A DNA stretch of 64,000 bases from Luteibacter jiangsuensis (GCF_030812295.1 NZ_JAUSSK010000004.1:468687-532686); one strand, 5' to 3'. Shown: positions 45,646 through 55,261, counted from the stretch's first letter. The notes: generated by a model not told the origin, from the sequence alone. Numbers and translations: made by a program.

Positions 45646-46856
45646 GGCCGCATCCCGCAAGAAAGCCGCAAGGCGCGCCTGGACGCACCGAATGCGTCGC
45701 GATAGGACACATCTCCCTCCACCAGGAGTTGACCGGTCACCTTTGCCTCCACCACCTCGATGCGCGTGACCTCCGCGATGGCGCTGGGCCGCGGGATACC
45801 GATCCATCCTTGACGGCTGCTGCGCAAGGGTGCCGCCATGCGCTCCGCAAGAGTGGGGGCGCCGTTGGCCCGATCATGGATCGCGGCAAGCTCCTGCACC
45901 AGTTCGTGCGCATACCACACATGGATAGCACGGTCCGTCGCATCATCGAAGCACAGTGGCCGCCGGTCGAACGTGCCCTCGCCTGCATGTTCGGGGTCGT
46001 GCGTGTCGTCTTCCATGCAGGGTTCGTGCTCGAAAGGAAGGCGCTGCCGGTACGCCGCCGCGATGCGCCCCAGCCTTAACGGTGCCGGCAGCTGACGGAA
46101 GCCGTAGGCACTCGTGGAGCCGGCGTCCCACGTCGCCAGCGCACCGTCGAGGAACTGGATCAGGTAGTGGAAATCGTGCGCCAGCATGAACTCGCCACCC
46201 ACGAATCGATCGAGCACGTCGTGGCGAAGACCTCGGATTTTCCACAAGGATGGGGGCGTCGCCGCCAGCTTCGCCCTGAGCAATTGAGCGGCAAGCGCAT
46301 AGTTCGCCGTCATGGCAGGATGTTCGAGCCCCTGGTTGCGGATGGCCTGCGCGTAGATGTCCGGTTCGATGCCGGCCTTCACGATGCTCCACGCGCCGGG
46401 AACGTAGCGCAGTTCCTGGGGCATCCTGAAGGTCTCGCTCGCTATGTGGGCCTTGGTGAAGCCGAGATCCCACACTTTCATGTCGTGGAGATCGCGCAGG
46501 TTCACGGGGTGCTCCTGCGTCGATACGCTCTCGATGGCGCGCCGCGTGGGCGTGTCCGGCGAGGGAAGCAGTGACCACTTGATGTTCGCGTAGGGCGAGG
46601 AAGGGCGATCTAGGATGTAGCGTGCATAGGATTCGTCGGTGCCGCTGTTAAGGTATTCGTAACTGCCGTTCCCCCGCGAGTACTCGCGAATGAGCACGGT
46701 CATCGGATCGACGGCGAGCGCCGTCGCGCCGGCGACCGGCGCCACCGACGAAAGGACGATCGCGAAGAAGAAACCGCGTCCTGGTTTCAAAAGCATGAGA
46801 TCGAATGCGGCGGATGCGGATGCGGGATATGACATCCGGTGAGGCGACAGAGACAT
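45642..46856 (-). CDS. exported partner protein of deaminase-like unit 3 (inverted)
   Basis: The 404-residue protein is the most diverged partner. The signal peptide core is FFFAIVLSSVAPVAGATALA. Shared landmarks are AGIEPDIYAQAI, TANYALAAQLLRAKLAA, PAPLRLGRIAAAYRQ, RRPLCFDDATDRAIHVWYA and IEVVEAKVTGQLL with a C-terminal LSCGMRP; the three common Cys are in HEPC, PLCF and LSCG. I chose the ATG at 46854-46856 because AAAGGA lies seven bases upstream; this gives a long N-region before the hydrophobic core, and an internal ATG at 46796 would give a more usual signal peptide. No promoter is clear in the 142 bases upstream. Confidence 0.78.
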   Translation of the reverse strand: MSLSPHRMSYPASASAAFDLMLLKPGRGFFFAIVLSSVAPVAGATALAVDPMTVLIREYSRGNGSYEYLNSGTDESYARYILDRPSSPYANIKWSLLPSPDTPTRRAIESVSTQEHPVNLRDLHDMKVWDLGFTKAHIASETFRMPQELRYVPGAWSIVKAGIEPDIYAQAIRNQGLEHPAMTANYALAAQLLRAKLAATPPSLWKIRGLRHDVLDRFVGGEFMLAHDFHYLIQFLDGALATWDAGSTSAYGFRQLPAPLRLGRIAAAYRQRLPFEHEPCMEDDTHDPEHAGEGTFDRRPLCFDDATDRAIHVWYAHELVQELAAIHDRANGAPTLAERMAAPLRSSRQGWIGIPRPSAIAEVTRIEVVEAKVTGQLLVEGDVSYRDAFGASRRALRLSCGMRP

Positions 46857-46998
46857 GGAGATTCCTTTCATGCACGACCGTCCGCGCAGGGGTCTCACAT
46901 TCGAACAGGACCGCTTGTCAGACACCATCAGGCGATTGCTGGACGACCCGCATCCCGAACGCCAAAGCGTGTCAGTCGCTACCGGCCGTTCGCGAAGG

Positions 46999-49509
46999 TC
47001 ATGTACCTCGTGGCTTGGCGCGATGGGTGGCCGACGCCGTCCAGGGATCGTCGGGCCAGGGGTGTTTCGGATAGCGCCCCTTCAACTCCTTCCTGACTTC
47101 CGGGTAGGTACGATTCCAGAATCCGGCAAGATCCTGCGTGACCTGGATCGGGCGTCCCGCTGGCGATAACAGGTGCAGCATCACCGGCACACGTCCATCG
47201 CCGACCTGCGGTGTATCGGACAGGCCGAACAGTTCCTGCAACTTTACCGCGAGTACCGGCGGTGCACCCGGGTCGTCATCGCGCGTTCCATACACGAGCC
47301 GGCGGCTCATGCCGCTGGGCACCTTGAGTTCTTCGGGCGCATGCGTGTCGAGGGCACGGCGCTGCTCGTAGTCGAGCATCGCCGACAACGCCTCCGACAG
47401 CTCGGCGGCTTGCACGGCCTCGATCCGCCGCTTGCCGGTGAGATATGGTGAAAGCCAGGCATCGACCGTGCGCGTCAACGCATCGTCCGATACATCGGGT
47501 AGGCCCAGTTCGGGACGCCATGCACGCAACGCTCCGATCCGCGCGCGCAGGCGCAGTGCCTGCTCACTCCATGGCAACGCTGCCACGCCACGCGTACGGA
47601 TCGCTGCCAGCAGCGCGGGTAGCGCATCGGCACCCGTGATAGGAACGGCCTTGCGCGAAATCAGCAATGCGTCGAAACGACGTTCTTCGAAGCCCTCGGC
47701 GATTTGCCGCGCGTCGTCCCAGCGCAAGACGCGTTCGGTGACGAACCGGTCCGCATGGTCGCGCTCAAGCACGTCGGGGTCGAAAGGCGCAGCGGCGAAG
47801 ACGAGACTGTCGCGGGCATCAAGGCGCAGGTCCAGCACCACGAGCCACGGCTCACCATGCAGGGCACTCGCTTCGTGCAAGCGCGCGCCGCGGCCGTTGG
47901 CCAACTGGTAGCGCATCGGCTGTGCTTCGTCACGACGCGCGACCCGATCGGGGAAGGCATGGACGAGGAGATCGCCGACCGCGTGCGCGTTGGGCACTCC
48001 GCTGGCGGCCGTGCGTGCACCGAGCCGTCGGCGCCACCCCGAGGACGCCTTCTCGATGGCCGCGAGCGCACCCACGTCGGCAGAGCCGGCGCGCGCTGCG
48101 CGGGCACCGCCATCCCGCCAGAGGTGCAGGGCTGCCAGGCGCTGGCGGAAGTCGTCAGAGCGGCCGTATTCGCCTCGCAGGGGCGACCTTGCCTCGACGA
48201 GGGCCAGTAAGTCGGCGACCAGTGCCCTGTGTTCGGGCGCCGCCCGCAACGCCGCTGCCGCCAGGCGTGGCGCCGCGCCCAGAACCAGCATCTCGCGGCC
48301 CAGGCCGGTGATGGTGGAGGCTTCGTCCAGCGCCCCGAGGCGACGCAGCAGGTCACGTGCCTGGCCCATCGCGCCGGCCGGTGGCGCGTCGAGCCATGGC
48401 AGTTCATCGGTACCCCAACCGGCTAACTCGAGGGCGAGGCCGGAGAGTTCGGTATGTTCGATCTCCGCCGTCCGGGACGGGTCGAGGCGGCGGCTCTGCG
48501 GCCATAGTCTATATGCCACGCCCTCGGCGACGCGGCCAGCGCGCCCCGCGCGCTGCTCGGCGGAGGCCTGCGAAATGCTCACCGTTTCCAGGCGGGCAAA
48601 ACCGGAGGGCGGATCGAAGCGTGGTTCGCGCGCAAGGCCCGAATCGACGACCGCGCGAATCCCCGGCAAGGTCACGCTGGATTCGGCCACGTTGGTTGCG
48701 AGGACGACACGACGCGTACCAGGATCGGCCGGCGCCAACGCCAGTTGCTGTTCGGCCAGGGACAGTTCACCGTGGAGGGCGACGATCTCGGCGCCTTCGA
48801 CCTGCCGCTCGAGCATCGCACGCGCACGCTCGATCTCGCGGCGCCCAGGCAGGAAGGCGAGCACGTCGCCATCGACATCCCGAAGCGCCTGCGACACGAC
48901 GCGCGCGAGGTGTTGCTCCACGGTCTCCTGCGGGCGTACCGGCGGATACTCGACACGCACGGGAAAGCTGCGCCCCGGGCTACTGAGCCGTGGTGCATCG
49001 AGCCAATGCGCGATGCGCTCACCGTCCAGCGTCGCCGACATCACCAGCAGGCGCAGGTCCGGACGCAGGCTCGCCTGCACGTCCAGTGCGAGCGCCGCAC
49101 CGAGGTCCCCTGCGAGATGACGCTCATGGAACTCATCGAAGACGACGGCACGAATACCGTCCAGCGTCGGGTCGTCCTGGATCATCCGGCCCAGGATGCC
49201 CTCGGTGACGACCTCGATGCGGGTGCGCGGGCCGACGCGGGACTCGAAACGGATGCGGTAACCCACCGTTTCGCCGACCTCTTCACCGAGTTGTCTCGCC
49301 ATGAACGAGGCCGCCGCCCGTGCCGCGATCCGCCGCGGCTCGAGCATGACGATACGGCCACCGGCCAGCCACGTCGCATGCAACAGCGCCAACGGCACCT
49401 GGGTGGTCTTACCGGCACCGGGCGGTGCCTCCAGGACGAGACGTGGCCGCTCCGCCAGCGAGGCCACGATCTCGGGGAGCAGCGGGGAGATGGGAAAGAC
49501 GGGACTCAT
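46999..49509 (-). CDS. hrpB: ATP-dependent helicase HrpB
   Basis: The 836-residue DEAH-type helicase matches HrpB: Walker A EAPPGAGKTTQVPLALL, motif Ia MLEPRRIAARAAA, motif II VVFDEFHERHL (DEFH), motif III LVMSATLDGERI, VVLATNVAESSVTLPGIRAV and motif VI QRAGRAGRVAEGVAYRLW, then the helicase-associated and HrpB C-terminal domain (LLSPAGRPIQVTQDLAGFW, DDPWTASATHRAKP). The role of HrpB in bacteria is unclear. The ATG at 49507-49509 (MSPVFPISPLLPE) is the family start; the upstream frame to 49674 is spurious. It is 46 bases downstream of gspD on the same strand. Confidence 0.94.
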   Translation of the reverse strand: MSPVFPISPLLPEIVASLAERPRLVLEAPPGAGKTTQVPLALLHATWLAGGRIVMLEPRRIAARAAASFMARQLGEEVGETVGYRIRFESRVGPRTRIEVVTEGILGRMIQDDPTLDGIRAVVFDEFHERHLAGDLGAALALDVQASLRPDLRLLVMSATLDGERIAHWLDAPRLSSPGRSFPVRVEYPPVRPQETVEQHLARVVSQALRDVDGDVLAFLPGRREIERARAMLERQVEGAEIVALHGELSLAEQQLALAPADPGTRRVVLATNVAESSVTLPGIRAVVDSGLAREPRFDPPSGFARLETVSISQASAEQRAGRAGRVAEGVAYRLWPQSRRLDPSRTAEIEHTELSGLALELAGWGTDELPWLDAPPAGAMGQARDLLRRLGALDEASTITGLGREMLVLGAAPRLAAAALRAAPEHRALVADLLALVEARSPLRGEYGRSDDFRQRLAALHLWRDGGARAARAGSADVGALAAIEKASSGWRRRLGARTAASGVPNAHAVGDLLVHAFPDRVARRDEAQPMRYQLANGRGARLHEASALHGEPWLVVLDLRLDARDSLVFAAAPFDPDVLERDHADRFVTERVLRWDDARQIAEGFEERRFDALLISRKAVPITGADALPALLAAIRTRGVAALPWSEQALRLRARIGALRAWRPELGLPDVSDDALTRTVDAWLSPYLTGKRRIEAVQAAELSEALSAMLDYEQRRALDTHAPEELKVPSGMSRRLVYGTRDDDPGAPPVLAVKLQELFGLSDTPQVGDGRVPVMLHLLSPAGRPIQVTQDLAGFWNRTYPEVRKELKGRYPKHPWPDDPWTASATHRAKPRGT

Positions 49510-49555
49510 GTACCCGCTATGGTACGCAAGCCGGCGTCCCCGCGGCCACGCCGCC

Positions 49556-51751
49556 CTATCCTTCCGCCTTGTCGCCGGCCGACATCGGCGTGACCTCCGC
49601 CGCTGCCTCGAAGGGTCGCAGCGAGCGGAACGCACGCCGGTAATCGTCCGACACCCGCTTGGCATCCTCGCCACCGGTGATCACCTTCGGCGTGATCAGG
49701 ACGATCAGCTCGGTACGCTCCCCGGCATCGATGTTCGTGCGGAACAACGCGCCGAGGAATGGAATGCGCGACAGGTAAGGCACGCCACTGCGCGAGCGGG
49801 TCTCGGATTCCTGGATCAGTCCACCCAGCAGGACGGTCTGCCCGCTTTGGACGGCCACCTGCGTGGTGAGCTTGCGTTTGATGATCGGCACGTTGTCGCC
49901 CAGACGGATTCCCGCCCGGCTTACTTCCTGGGCGACATCGAGATAGACCAGGCCACCGGGATTGACGCGAGGGCGAACGTCGAGGATGACGCCGGTGTCC
50001 TTGTATTCGACCTGCCCCACCTGGCTGTTGCCTCCCAGCGAGGTATTCACGTATGTCTGTGTCACCGGGATCTGATCGCCGACCTGTATGCGCGCCTTGC
50101 GGTTGTTCACCACGACCAGCGACGGTGCCGAAAGGATCTTCGCGTTGTCATCCTGTTGCATCGCATGCAGGACGACCTGGAGATCCTTGTTGACGAACGA
50201 GTAGTAAAGCGTGTCCGGCCGACCGTTCGAGCCCGGACCTCCGCCAAGGGTCCACCGCTGCTTGTTGCCCGGCTGGGCCACGCCGCCGTGGCCGCCAGCC
50301 ATGCCCTCCAGGTACCACTGCACGCCGAAGCGGAACTCATCCCGCAGCGTAACCTCGAGGATGCGGGTCTCGATCTGCACCTGAAGCGGTATCGCATCGA
50401 GCCGCTCGAGCGCCTGCCGAATCTGCGACCATTGGGACGGACGCGCCCTCACCATCAACTGGTTATTGGTATCGATAGCGGTCACCCGGATACCCGACGC
50501 CCCATCGCCATTCGCGGCGGCCGCCGGATGCGTCTGCGGCGGCTGGAAGAACGATGACTGCTCGGTAGAACGGTCATCGCCGCCAGCGCCCCGTTCGCTC
50601 GCATTGGCATCGCCACCATCCCCTAACGCCGATGGTGTAAGCCCGGGCGCCAGCACGGGTGCGGGTTGGTCCGGTGCGGAGCCGCCAAAGACGTTCGCCA
50701 CGTAACGCGCCAGGTCGGACGCCAGCAGGTGACGAACGTCGTACACGAACAGGCGCGGTTCGTTGCCACCGCCACGATCGATGCGGGCGATCCATTCGCC
50801 CACCTGGTCGAGATGCGCCGCTTGCGTGGCGATCACGACGAGTGCGTTGGTTCGTTCAATGGGCATGAAGCGGATCAACCCGGCCACGGGTGCACCGCTT
50901 TTCTCACCGAACACGGAATCGAGCGCCGGCAGCAGTTCGCCCACCGACGCGTGTTCCAGGCCGAACACACCGACCGACATGCCGGCGACCCAGTCGACGT
51001 CGAAGGTGTCGATCGTTTCACCGTAATTGGCCAGTTCGTCACGGGTGCCCGCGACGACGAGTACATTGCGCGCGGCGTCTGCGAGGAGGATGGCGTCGGC
51101 GGCCGCGAAGGGCGCGAGCAGCTTGGCCATGGCCGGTGCCGCCACATGGTGAAGGGGAAAGAGCCGCGCGCTCAGGCCCGCCCCCGGCTTGGCGGCCTTG
51201 AGGCTCGGCACCAGGCGCCCGGCAACCGCCTGATGTGCTGGCAGGACGCTGTAGCGGCCGTGCTCACGCACCAGCGCGCTACCCGTCCACGCGAGCAATG
51301 TTTCCAGGATAGGCAATGCATCTTCCCGAGCGACGGGTCGCGAGGTGGAGAAGGAGATGGTTCCCTGCACTCCTGGAGCCACCGAATAATTCTCGGCGAG
51401 CAAGTCGCCGAGGATGGCTTTCACCACCGCTTCGACAGGCTGGTCCTCGAAATTCAGCGTTACCGCGCCTTTGCCGGTCACCGCCGGATGGGGCACATCG
51501 GCTGCGCGGGGGCGTATGAAGCGACCACTTCCGTGTTCGATTTCCCGGGCGATGGACGTGTTTGTCGCGCGGGGGCCATCGGATATCTCGCCTTCCTCCG
51601 GTGCCAGTGGAAGAGATGAAGGAACAGGCCGGTCCACCCCTTCCAGCGCGGCCCGCTCGATGGTTCCGGCCCCTTGTCGGGGTTTATGCGGGGCGCAAGC
51701 CGCCGTCAGCAAGGCCGAAAGCACGGCCAAGCCGATAATGCTGCGTTTCAT
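49556..51751 (-). CDS. gspD: type II secretion outer-membrane secretin GspD
   Basis: The 731-residue secretin has a lipobox (LLTAACAPH, Cys19), as in Xanthomonas XpsD, which is a lipoprotein. N0-N3 ring domains follow (VTLNFEDQPVEAVVKAILGD, LFPLHHVAAPAMAKLLAPFA, FGLEHASVGELLPALDSVFG, RLFVYDVRHLLASDLARYVA), then a linker rich in Gly, Asp and Gln, and the secretin core (VQIETRILEVTLRDEFRFGV, AKILSAPSLVVVNNRKARIQ, GQTVLLGGLIQESETRSRSG). It builds the outer-membrane pore. It is the last gene of the operon, as in xps. Confidence 0.96.
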   Translation of the reverse strand: MKRSIIGLAVLSALLTAACAPHKPRQGAGTIERAALEGVDRPVPSSLPLAPEEGEISDGPRATNTSIAREIEHGSGRFIRPRAADVPHPAVTGKGAVTLNFEDQPVEAVVKAILGDLLAENYSVAPGVQGTISFSTSRPVAREDALPILETLLAWTGSALVREHGRYSVLPAHQAVAGRLVPSLKAAKPGAGLSARLFPLHHVAAPAMAKLLAPFAAADAILLADAARNVLVVAGTRDELANYGETIDTFDVDWVAGMSVGVFGLEHASVGELLPALDSVFGEKSGAPVAGLIRFMPIERTNALVVIATQAAHLDQVGEWIARIDRGGGNEPRLFVYDVRHLLASDLARYVANVFGGSAPDQPAPVLAPGLTPSALGDGGDANASERGAGGDDRSTEQSSFFQPPQTHPAAAANGDGASGIRVTAIDTNNQLMVRARPSQWSQIRQALERLDAIPLQVQIETRILEVTLRDEFRFGVQWYLEGMAGGHGGVAQPGNKQRWTLGGGPGSNGRPDTLYYSFVNKDLQVVLHAMQQDDNAKILSAPSLVVVNNRKARIQVGDQIPVTQTYVNTSLGGNSQVGQVEYKDTGVILDVRPRVNPGGLVYLDVAQEVSRAGIRLGDNVPIIKRKLTTQVAVQSGQTVLLGGLIQESETRSRSGVPYLSRIPFLGALFRTNIDAGERTELIVLITPKVITGGEDAKRVSDDYRRAFRSLRPFEAAAEVTPMSAGDKAEG

Positions 51752-51791
51752 GGTGTTGCTCCTCCTTCCCTGGGGGCGCGTCGAGCGCCCG

Positions 51792-52571
51792 CTACTGCGA
51801 ATCCACTGATTGCTGACGTTGTTGCTGCTGTTCCATGCGACGTTTCTGTACGGCTTGCTTCAAGGCCTCTATACGTGCCCGCTGGAGGGCGTCGTCATCC
51901 TGCCGGGGAGGCGCTTCACGCGCCGACGACGACGATGCCGGGCGGGGAAGCGCGGGGCCGGTCATGCCTTGCGATGGCTGTTGCTCGATATGAACGCCGT
52001 TGCCGGATGGCGCGGGCTGTGCACGCGGCGGTTGTGGCGGCTGACCGGGCGGCATGCCGGGAGGCCGTTGACCGTTCTTCGTGAGAGGTTCCGGAGCGGC
52101 CACTTTCAGCGTCAGCTCGCGGTGCTCACCGCCGTTGTCGAACACCGCGCTGCGCGGCGTGAGCGATAAGAGCGTCCAGTGGCCGTCGGCGAGTGCGGCG
52201 CCTTCCTTCACCCGCACGGTGGAATCCTTGCCACGGTCGCGAAGCAAGGCCATGCGCAGTTCGGGCGTCATGATGATGCCGGTCAACTCGAGATCGCCGA
52301 TGTTGCTCGATGAATCATCGGTATCGGCCACGGCGACCGGTTTGCGGTCCGCCATGAACAAGGGCCGCTGCCAGACTTCGGCAAAACGTGCGAGCGGCGT
52401 CGGCGCCGGCATCTCCACCGGACGCGCGGCCGGCAGTGGTTCGGCGGCCACCGGATCGTCCCAATGCACACCCCGCCCCACACCGAATACAAAGGAAACG
52501 AACACCGCCGCGAGCGCCAACGTGGCGGTGGTGAGGACCGGCGTCAGCTTGCGTTGTCCTGCGGCGTTCAT
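51792..52571 (-). CDS. gspN: type II secretion protein N (XpsN-like, GspC role)
   Basis: The 259-residue protein has one N-terminal membrane segment (TPVLTTATLALAAVFVSFVF), a periplasmic domain of the HR/GspC type (LELTGIIMTPELRMALLRD, SLTPRSAVFDNGGEHRELTL) and a long Pro-, Gln- and Arg-rich tail. In Xanthomonas the protein in this position, XpsN, links the inner-membrane parts to the secretin. No other gspC is present. Start ATG at 52569-52571 overlaps the gspM stop by four bases. The Gln-rich end (RRMEQQQQRQQSVDSQ) is unusual. Confidence 0.85.
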   Translation of the reverse strand: MNAAGQRKLTPVLTTATLALAAVFVSFVFGVGRGVHWDDPVAAEPLPAARPVEMPAPTPLARFAEVWQRPLFMADRKPVAVADTDDSSSNIGDLELTGIIMTPELRMALLRDRGKDSTVRVKEGAALADGHWTLLSLTPRSAVFDNGGEHRELTLKVAAPEPLTKNGQRPPGMPPGQPPQPPRAQPAPSGNGVHIEQQPSQGMTGPALPRPASSSSAREAPPRQDDDALQRARIEALKQAVQKRRMEQQQQRQQSVDSQ

Positions 52572-53170
52572 GACGCCGCCTTCGCCGCGCGCGCGGCATG
52601 GATGTAACCGGATACGGTGAACTGCACTTCCATCGGTGCGGCCGCGCCGGACCGTGCAGCCACCGGGTTGCGGTAGATGCTGAAGTCCTCGATGAATAGG
52701 TACGGGGTCTCTTCCTCGATATCGTGCAGCACGGCCGTCATCGGTTGCACCTGGCAACGAAGACTGATATTCACCGTCACTTTTCGATAGGGATCGCCGG
52801 ATTTTTCCTGGCTGGGCACAGGCATCTTCTGGACGACATCGCACGCGCCATCCTCACGGTGCGCGGCGGCGACATCGACGATGCGCTGCATCAGGCCAGC
52901 GGCGGCGGCGTTAGTGTCGTCACCGGGCAAGAAAGCGTCGCTATGGGTCTGTCCCTGTTCCAGCGATGCCAGTCGTTTTTCCAGTTGAGGCCGTTCCGCG
53001 ATAGCAGCCGCATAGCGGCGCTGGGTATCGCGCAGGTCGTCCATTTCATCGGCCACGGCCAACTGTGGCGCGACAAACCACCAGTGCACGACAGCGAAGT
53101 AGCCGATGGCGACCGCCACCACGAGCAACAAGATGGCGGCGATGCGGGACTCAGCGGGCTTCATGCGCAT
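52568..53170 (-). CDS. gspM: type II secretion inner-membrane protein GspM (XpsM-like)
   Basis: The 200-residue protein has one N-terminal membrane segment (IAAILLLVVAVAIGYFAVVH), a coiled-coil stretch (DEMDDLRDTQRRYAAAIAER), and a ferredoxin-like C-terminal domain (YRKVTVNISLRCQVQPMTAV, PYLFIEDFSIYRNP) of the subtype-b GspM family. It pairs with GspL in the assembly platform. I use the ATG at 53170 (MRMKPAESR); the ATG two codons on is equally possible. It overlaps the end of gspL by 20 bases. Confidence 0.88.
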   Translation of the reverse strand: MRMKPAESRIAAILLLVVAVAIGYFAVVHWWFVAPQLAVADEMDDLRDTQRRYAAAIAERPQLEKRLASLEQGQTHSDAFLPGDDTNAAAAGLMQRIVDVAAAHREDGACDVVQKMPVPSQEKSGDPYRKVTVNISLRCQVQPMTAVLHDIEEETPYLFIEDFSIYRNPVAARSGAAAPMEVQFTVSGYIHAARAAKAAS

Positions 53171-54410
53171 CGGCGGTCTCCTTGCCCTGGACAGGTGCCG
53201 GCTTCGCCGGCGTCGTGGATGCATTCGCGGGCTTGGGTGCCGACGCGCTGGTGGCCGGTCCGGCCGCGGCGGCCTTGGCCGGCACGACGTCCGGCTTGGG
53301 TACCAGCGCCTTGGCCTGCATATAGAAACGTTCCTTGCCAGAGGTCGGGTCCGCCTGGATGGTGCCCTGGAAACTGGGGTCGCCGATCGTACGGGCACCT
53401 TTCAATGCGTCGATCAGGCGTGCCGCCTGGGGACTCTGCCCCTGGAACCCCAGTTGACCGCTGGCGTTGAGGGTGAAACGCTCGAGCCAGGTGTCATCCG
53501 GCAGACGATGGGTCAGTTCTTCCAGTACGGGAAGGACGGCGGCGGTCTCCATTTTCTTGCGCGCGAGGAAACCGGAGGCGCCCGCACTCTCCGTGAGCCG
53601 TTGGCGCAATGCCTTGACCCGCTGCGCGTCACCCTGCATCGCCTCCACATCGGCGCGCATGGTTTCGAGCGCCGCGTTCCTGTTGTGCAACCAAGCGGCC
53701 ATGACGGCGAACAAAAGCAACCCGATGACCGCGAGCAGGCCGGCGTTGAGTCGTCGACGCCGGTCGACGCGGCGCGGTGCACGTATCGGCGGAAGCAGGT
53801 CGACGCCTGCAAGGGCATGCCCCTGCGCGACATCGACCCGATCGGGAGCGACGCCCAGCGATGCCAGTTCGTCCAGCAGGGGATCGAGCATCGACCGCGG
53901 CGTAGCGGCAAGTTCGGCGACAAAACGCCCTTCGGGACCTCCCCCACCGAGTTCACGTACACCGTAATGGATATCTTCCGCGCGGAAGGGTGTCTGCCTG
54001 TCGAGATCGTAGCCCACGACCTGACGCAGGTTGTCGCGCGCCGCGACGGGCAAGACCAGGCGGCGGCGCAGTACCTGCGCGGCGGGCAGCACAAGGGCGA
54101 TCCGGCGGTCTGCCGGGTCGGCCTCCGACAAGGCGCGCGCCAGCACGGCTACCCGGTGTTCCGCACCGTCGATATCCGCGACTTCCGCCAGGACTGCCGA
54201 CTCCCCCGAACGGCGCAACCGCCATCCATCGGTTTGGCGCTCTACCGCATACCAGCGTTCGCCACCGGCGAACGCCGCGCGCCAGCGCACCGGCACCAGG
54301 GCGGCGAGTTCGCCGCCCCACCAGCGCAGGAAACCCGGCAGCACGCTGCCCCGCCAGGCTCGGCGCAGGCGATCGAGCTGGACCTGGGAGGCTTCCTGCA
54401 ATGTGCTCAT
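53151..54410 (-). CDS. gspL: type II secretion protein GspL (PilN-like)
   Basis: The 419-residue protein has a cytoplasmic actin-like domain truncated relative to E. coli GspL (DRRIALVLPAAQVLRRRLVL, DNLRQVVGYDLDRQTPFRAE), one membrane segment about residues 222-246 (AGLLAVIGLLLFAVMAAWLH), a coiled coil, a PilN-like periplasmic domain (DDTWLERFTLNASGQLGFQG) and an Ala/Pro/Lys-rich tail. It recruits the GspE ATPase. The start overlaps the gspK stop as ATGA. Confidence 0.92.
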   Translation of the reverse strand: MSTLQEASQVQLDRLRRAWRGSVLPGFLRWWGGELAALVPVRWRAAFAGGERWYAVERQTDGWRLRRSGESAVLAEVADIDGAEHRVAVLARALSEADPADRRIALVLPAAQVLRRRLVLPVAARDNLRQVVGYDLDRQTPFRAEDIHYGVRELGGGGPEGRFVAELAATPRSMLDPLLDELASLGVAPDRVDVAQGHALAGVDLLPPIRAPRRVDRRRRLNAGLLAVIGLLLFAVMAAWLHNRNAALETMRADVEAMQGDAQRVKALRQRLTESAGASGFLARKKMETAAVLPVLEELTHRLPDDTWLERFTLNASGQLGFQGQSPQAARLIDALKGARTIGDPSFQGTIQADPTSGKERFYMQAKALVPKPDVVPAKAAAAGPATSASAPKPANASTTPAKPAPVQGKETADAHEAR

Positions 54411-55261
54411 TCAACATCTCCTTCGCGCCAACGCAAAACGGCGTAGGGCTGGTTTCCGGATCTTATCCCACGCAAACGGATCGTCGATGTAAGGGAACTC
54501 CTGGTTCCGTCGTCAAGGATCGCCTCCGCACGTATCGTGTGCGTGACACCGTTGCCTCCCGCGACGGCCGCGCCGCTGCTCTGGCCACGGCTCGACAAGA
54601 TGGCGTCCGCCCCTGCGCTGCCCAGTCCGGGAATGGACGCCAGCGCCAACGGCTGCGCATGCTCCGTATTGGGCCGTTCGCGTCCCGACCAGATCGTGAG
54701 TGCCGGCGCCACCACCGTCCACAGGCGCGCGTCCATGCCCAGGACCATGCGGGCCTCCTCCACCGTGGCGAACGGTCCATTGCGCGGCCCGTACGCCAGA
54801 CCCGCTGCTTCGTACTGCGGCTTCTTGGCGCCATTGGGCGATGCCGCGTCGCCGGGGCGGCGCCAGTCCTGGATGGCGGCGGACAGGCTCCCGGCCTTGT
54901 CGTCAGTCGCACCGGCGGCCTTGAACAGGCCTGTGAGGACATCGCCGGAAGCGGCGTTGAGATCGACCTTGCCATCCTCGTCGACGATCGTGATGTTCAC
55001 GTTCGCATCGTCGAATGCGAACACGTAAGGCCGTCCGTCGGCCACCCAGCGAGACGCGGCATCGGATGTCTGCAAGCCCTCGATCGCGCGCATGACGCCA
55101 GCCTCCGCGGCGTAGTGCGCTCGCGTCTGCGCGAACTGGTAACGCGCCTGCAAGCCCTCGGTGCGGGCGAGCGCGGCGAAGCCGCCGAGCATGATCGCCA
55201 GCAGCGTGCAGCCCCACAGGACAATGAGCAGGGCCACGCCACGGTCTCGACGCAGGATCAC
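54407..55261 (-). CDS. gspK: type II secretion minor pseudopilin GspK
   Basis: The 284-residue pseudopilin has a short N-terminus with the processing site RGVALLIVLWGCTLLAIMLG (cleavage after Gly; Val in place of Phe) and no Glu at mature position 5, which is typical of GspK at the pseudopilus tip. The large globular domain contains DLNAASGDVLTGLFKAAG and ASIPGLGSAGADAILSSRG helix-hairpin-like segments. Translation begins at GTG (55259-55261) overlapping the gspJ stop as GTGA. The frame upstream is spurious. Confidence 0.92.
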   Translation of the reverse strand: MILRRDRGVALLIVLWGCTLLAIMLGGFAALARTEGLQARYQFAQTRAHYAAEAGVMRAIEGLQTSDAASRWVADGRPYVFAFDDANVNITIVDEDGKVDLNAASGDVLTGLFKAAGATDDKAGSLSAAIQDWRRPGDAASPNGAKKPQYEAAGLAYGPRNGPFATVEEARMVLGMDARLWTVVAPALTIWSGRERPNTEHAQPLALASIPGLGSAGADAILSSRGQSSGAAVAGGNGVTHTIRAEAILDDGTRSSLTSTIRLRGIRSGNQPYAVLRWREGDVE

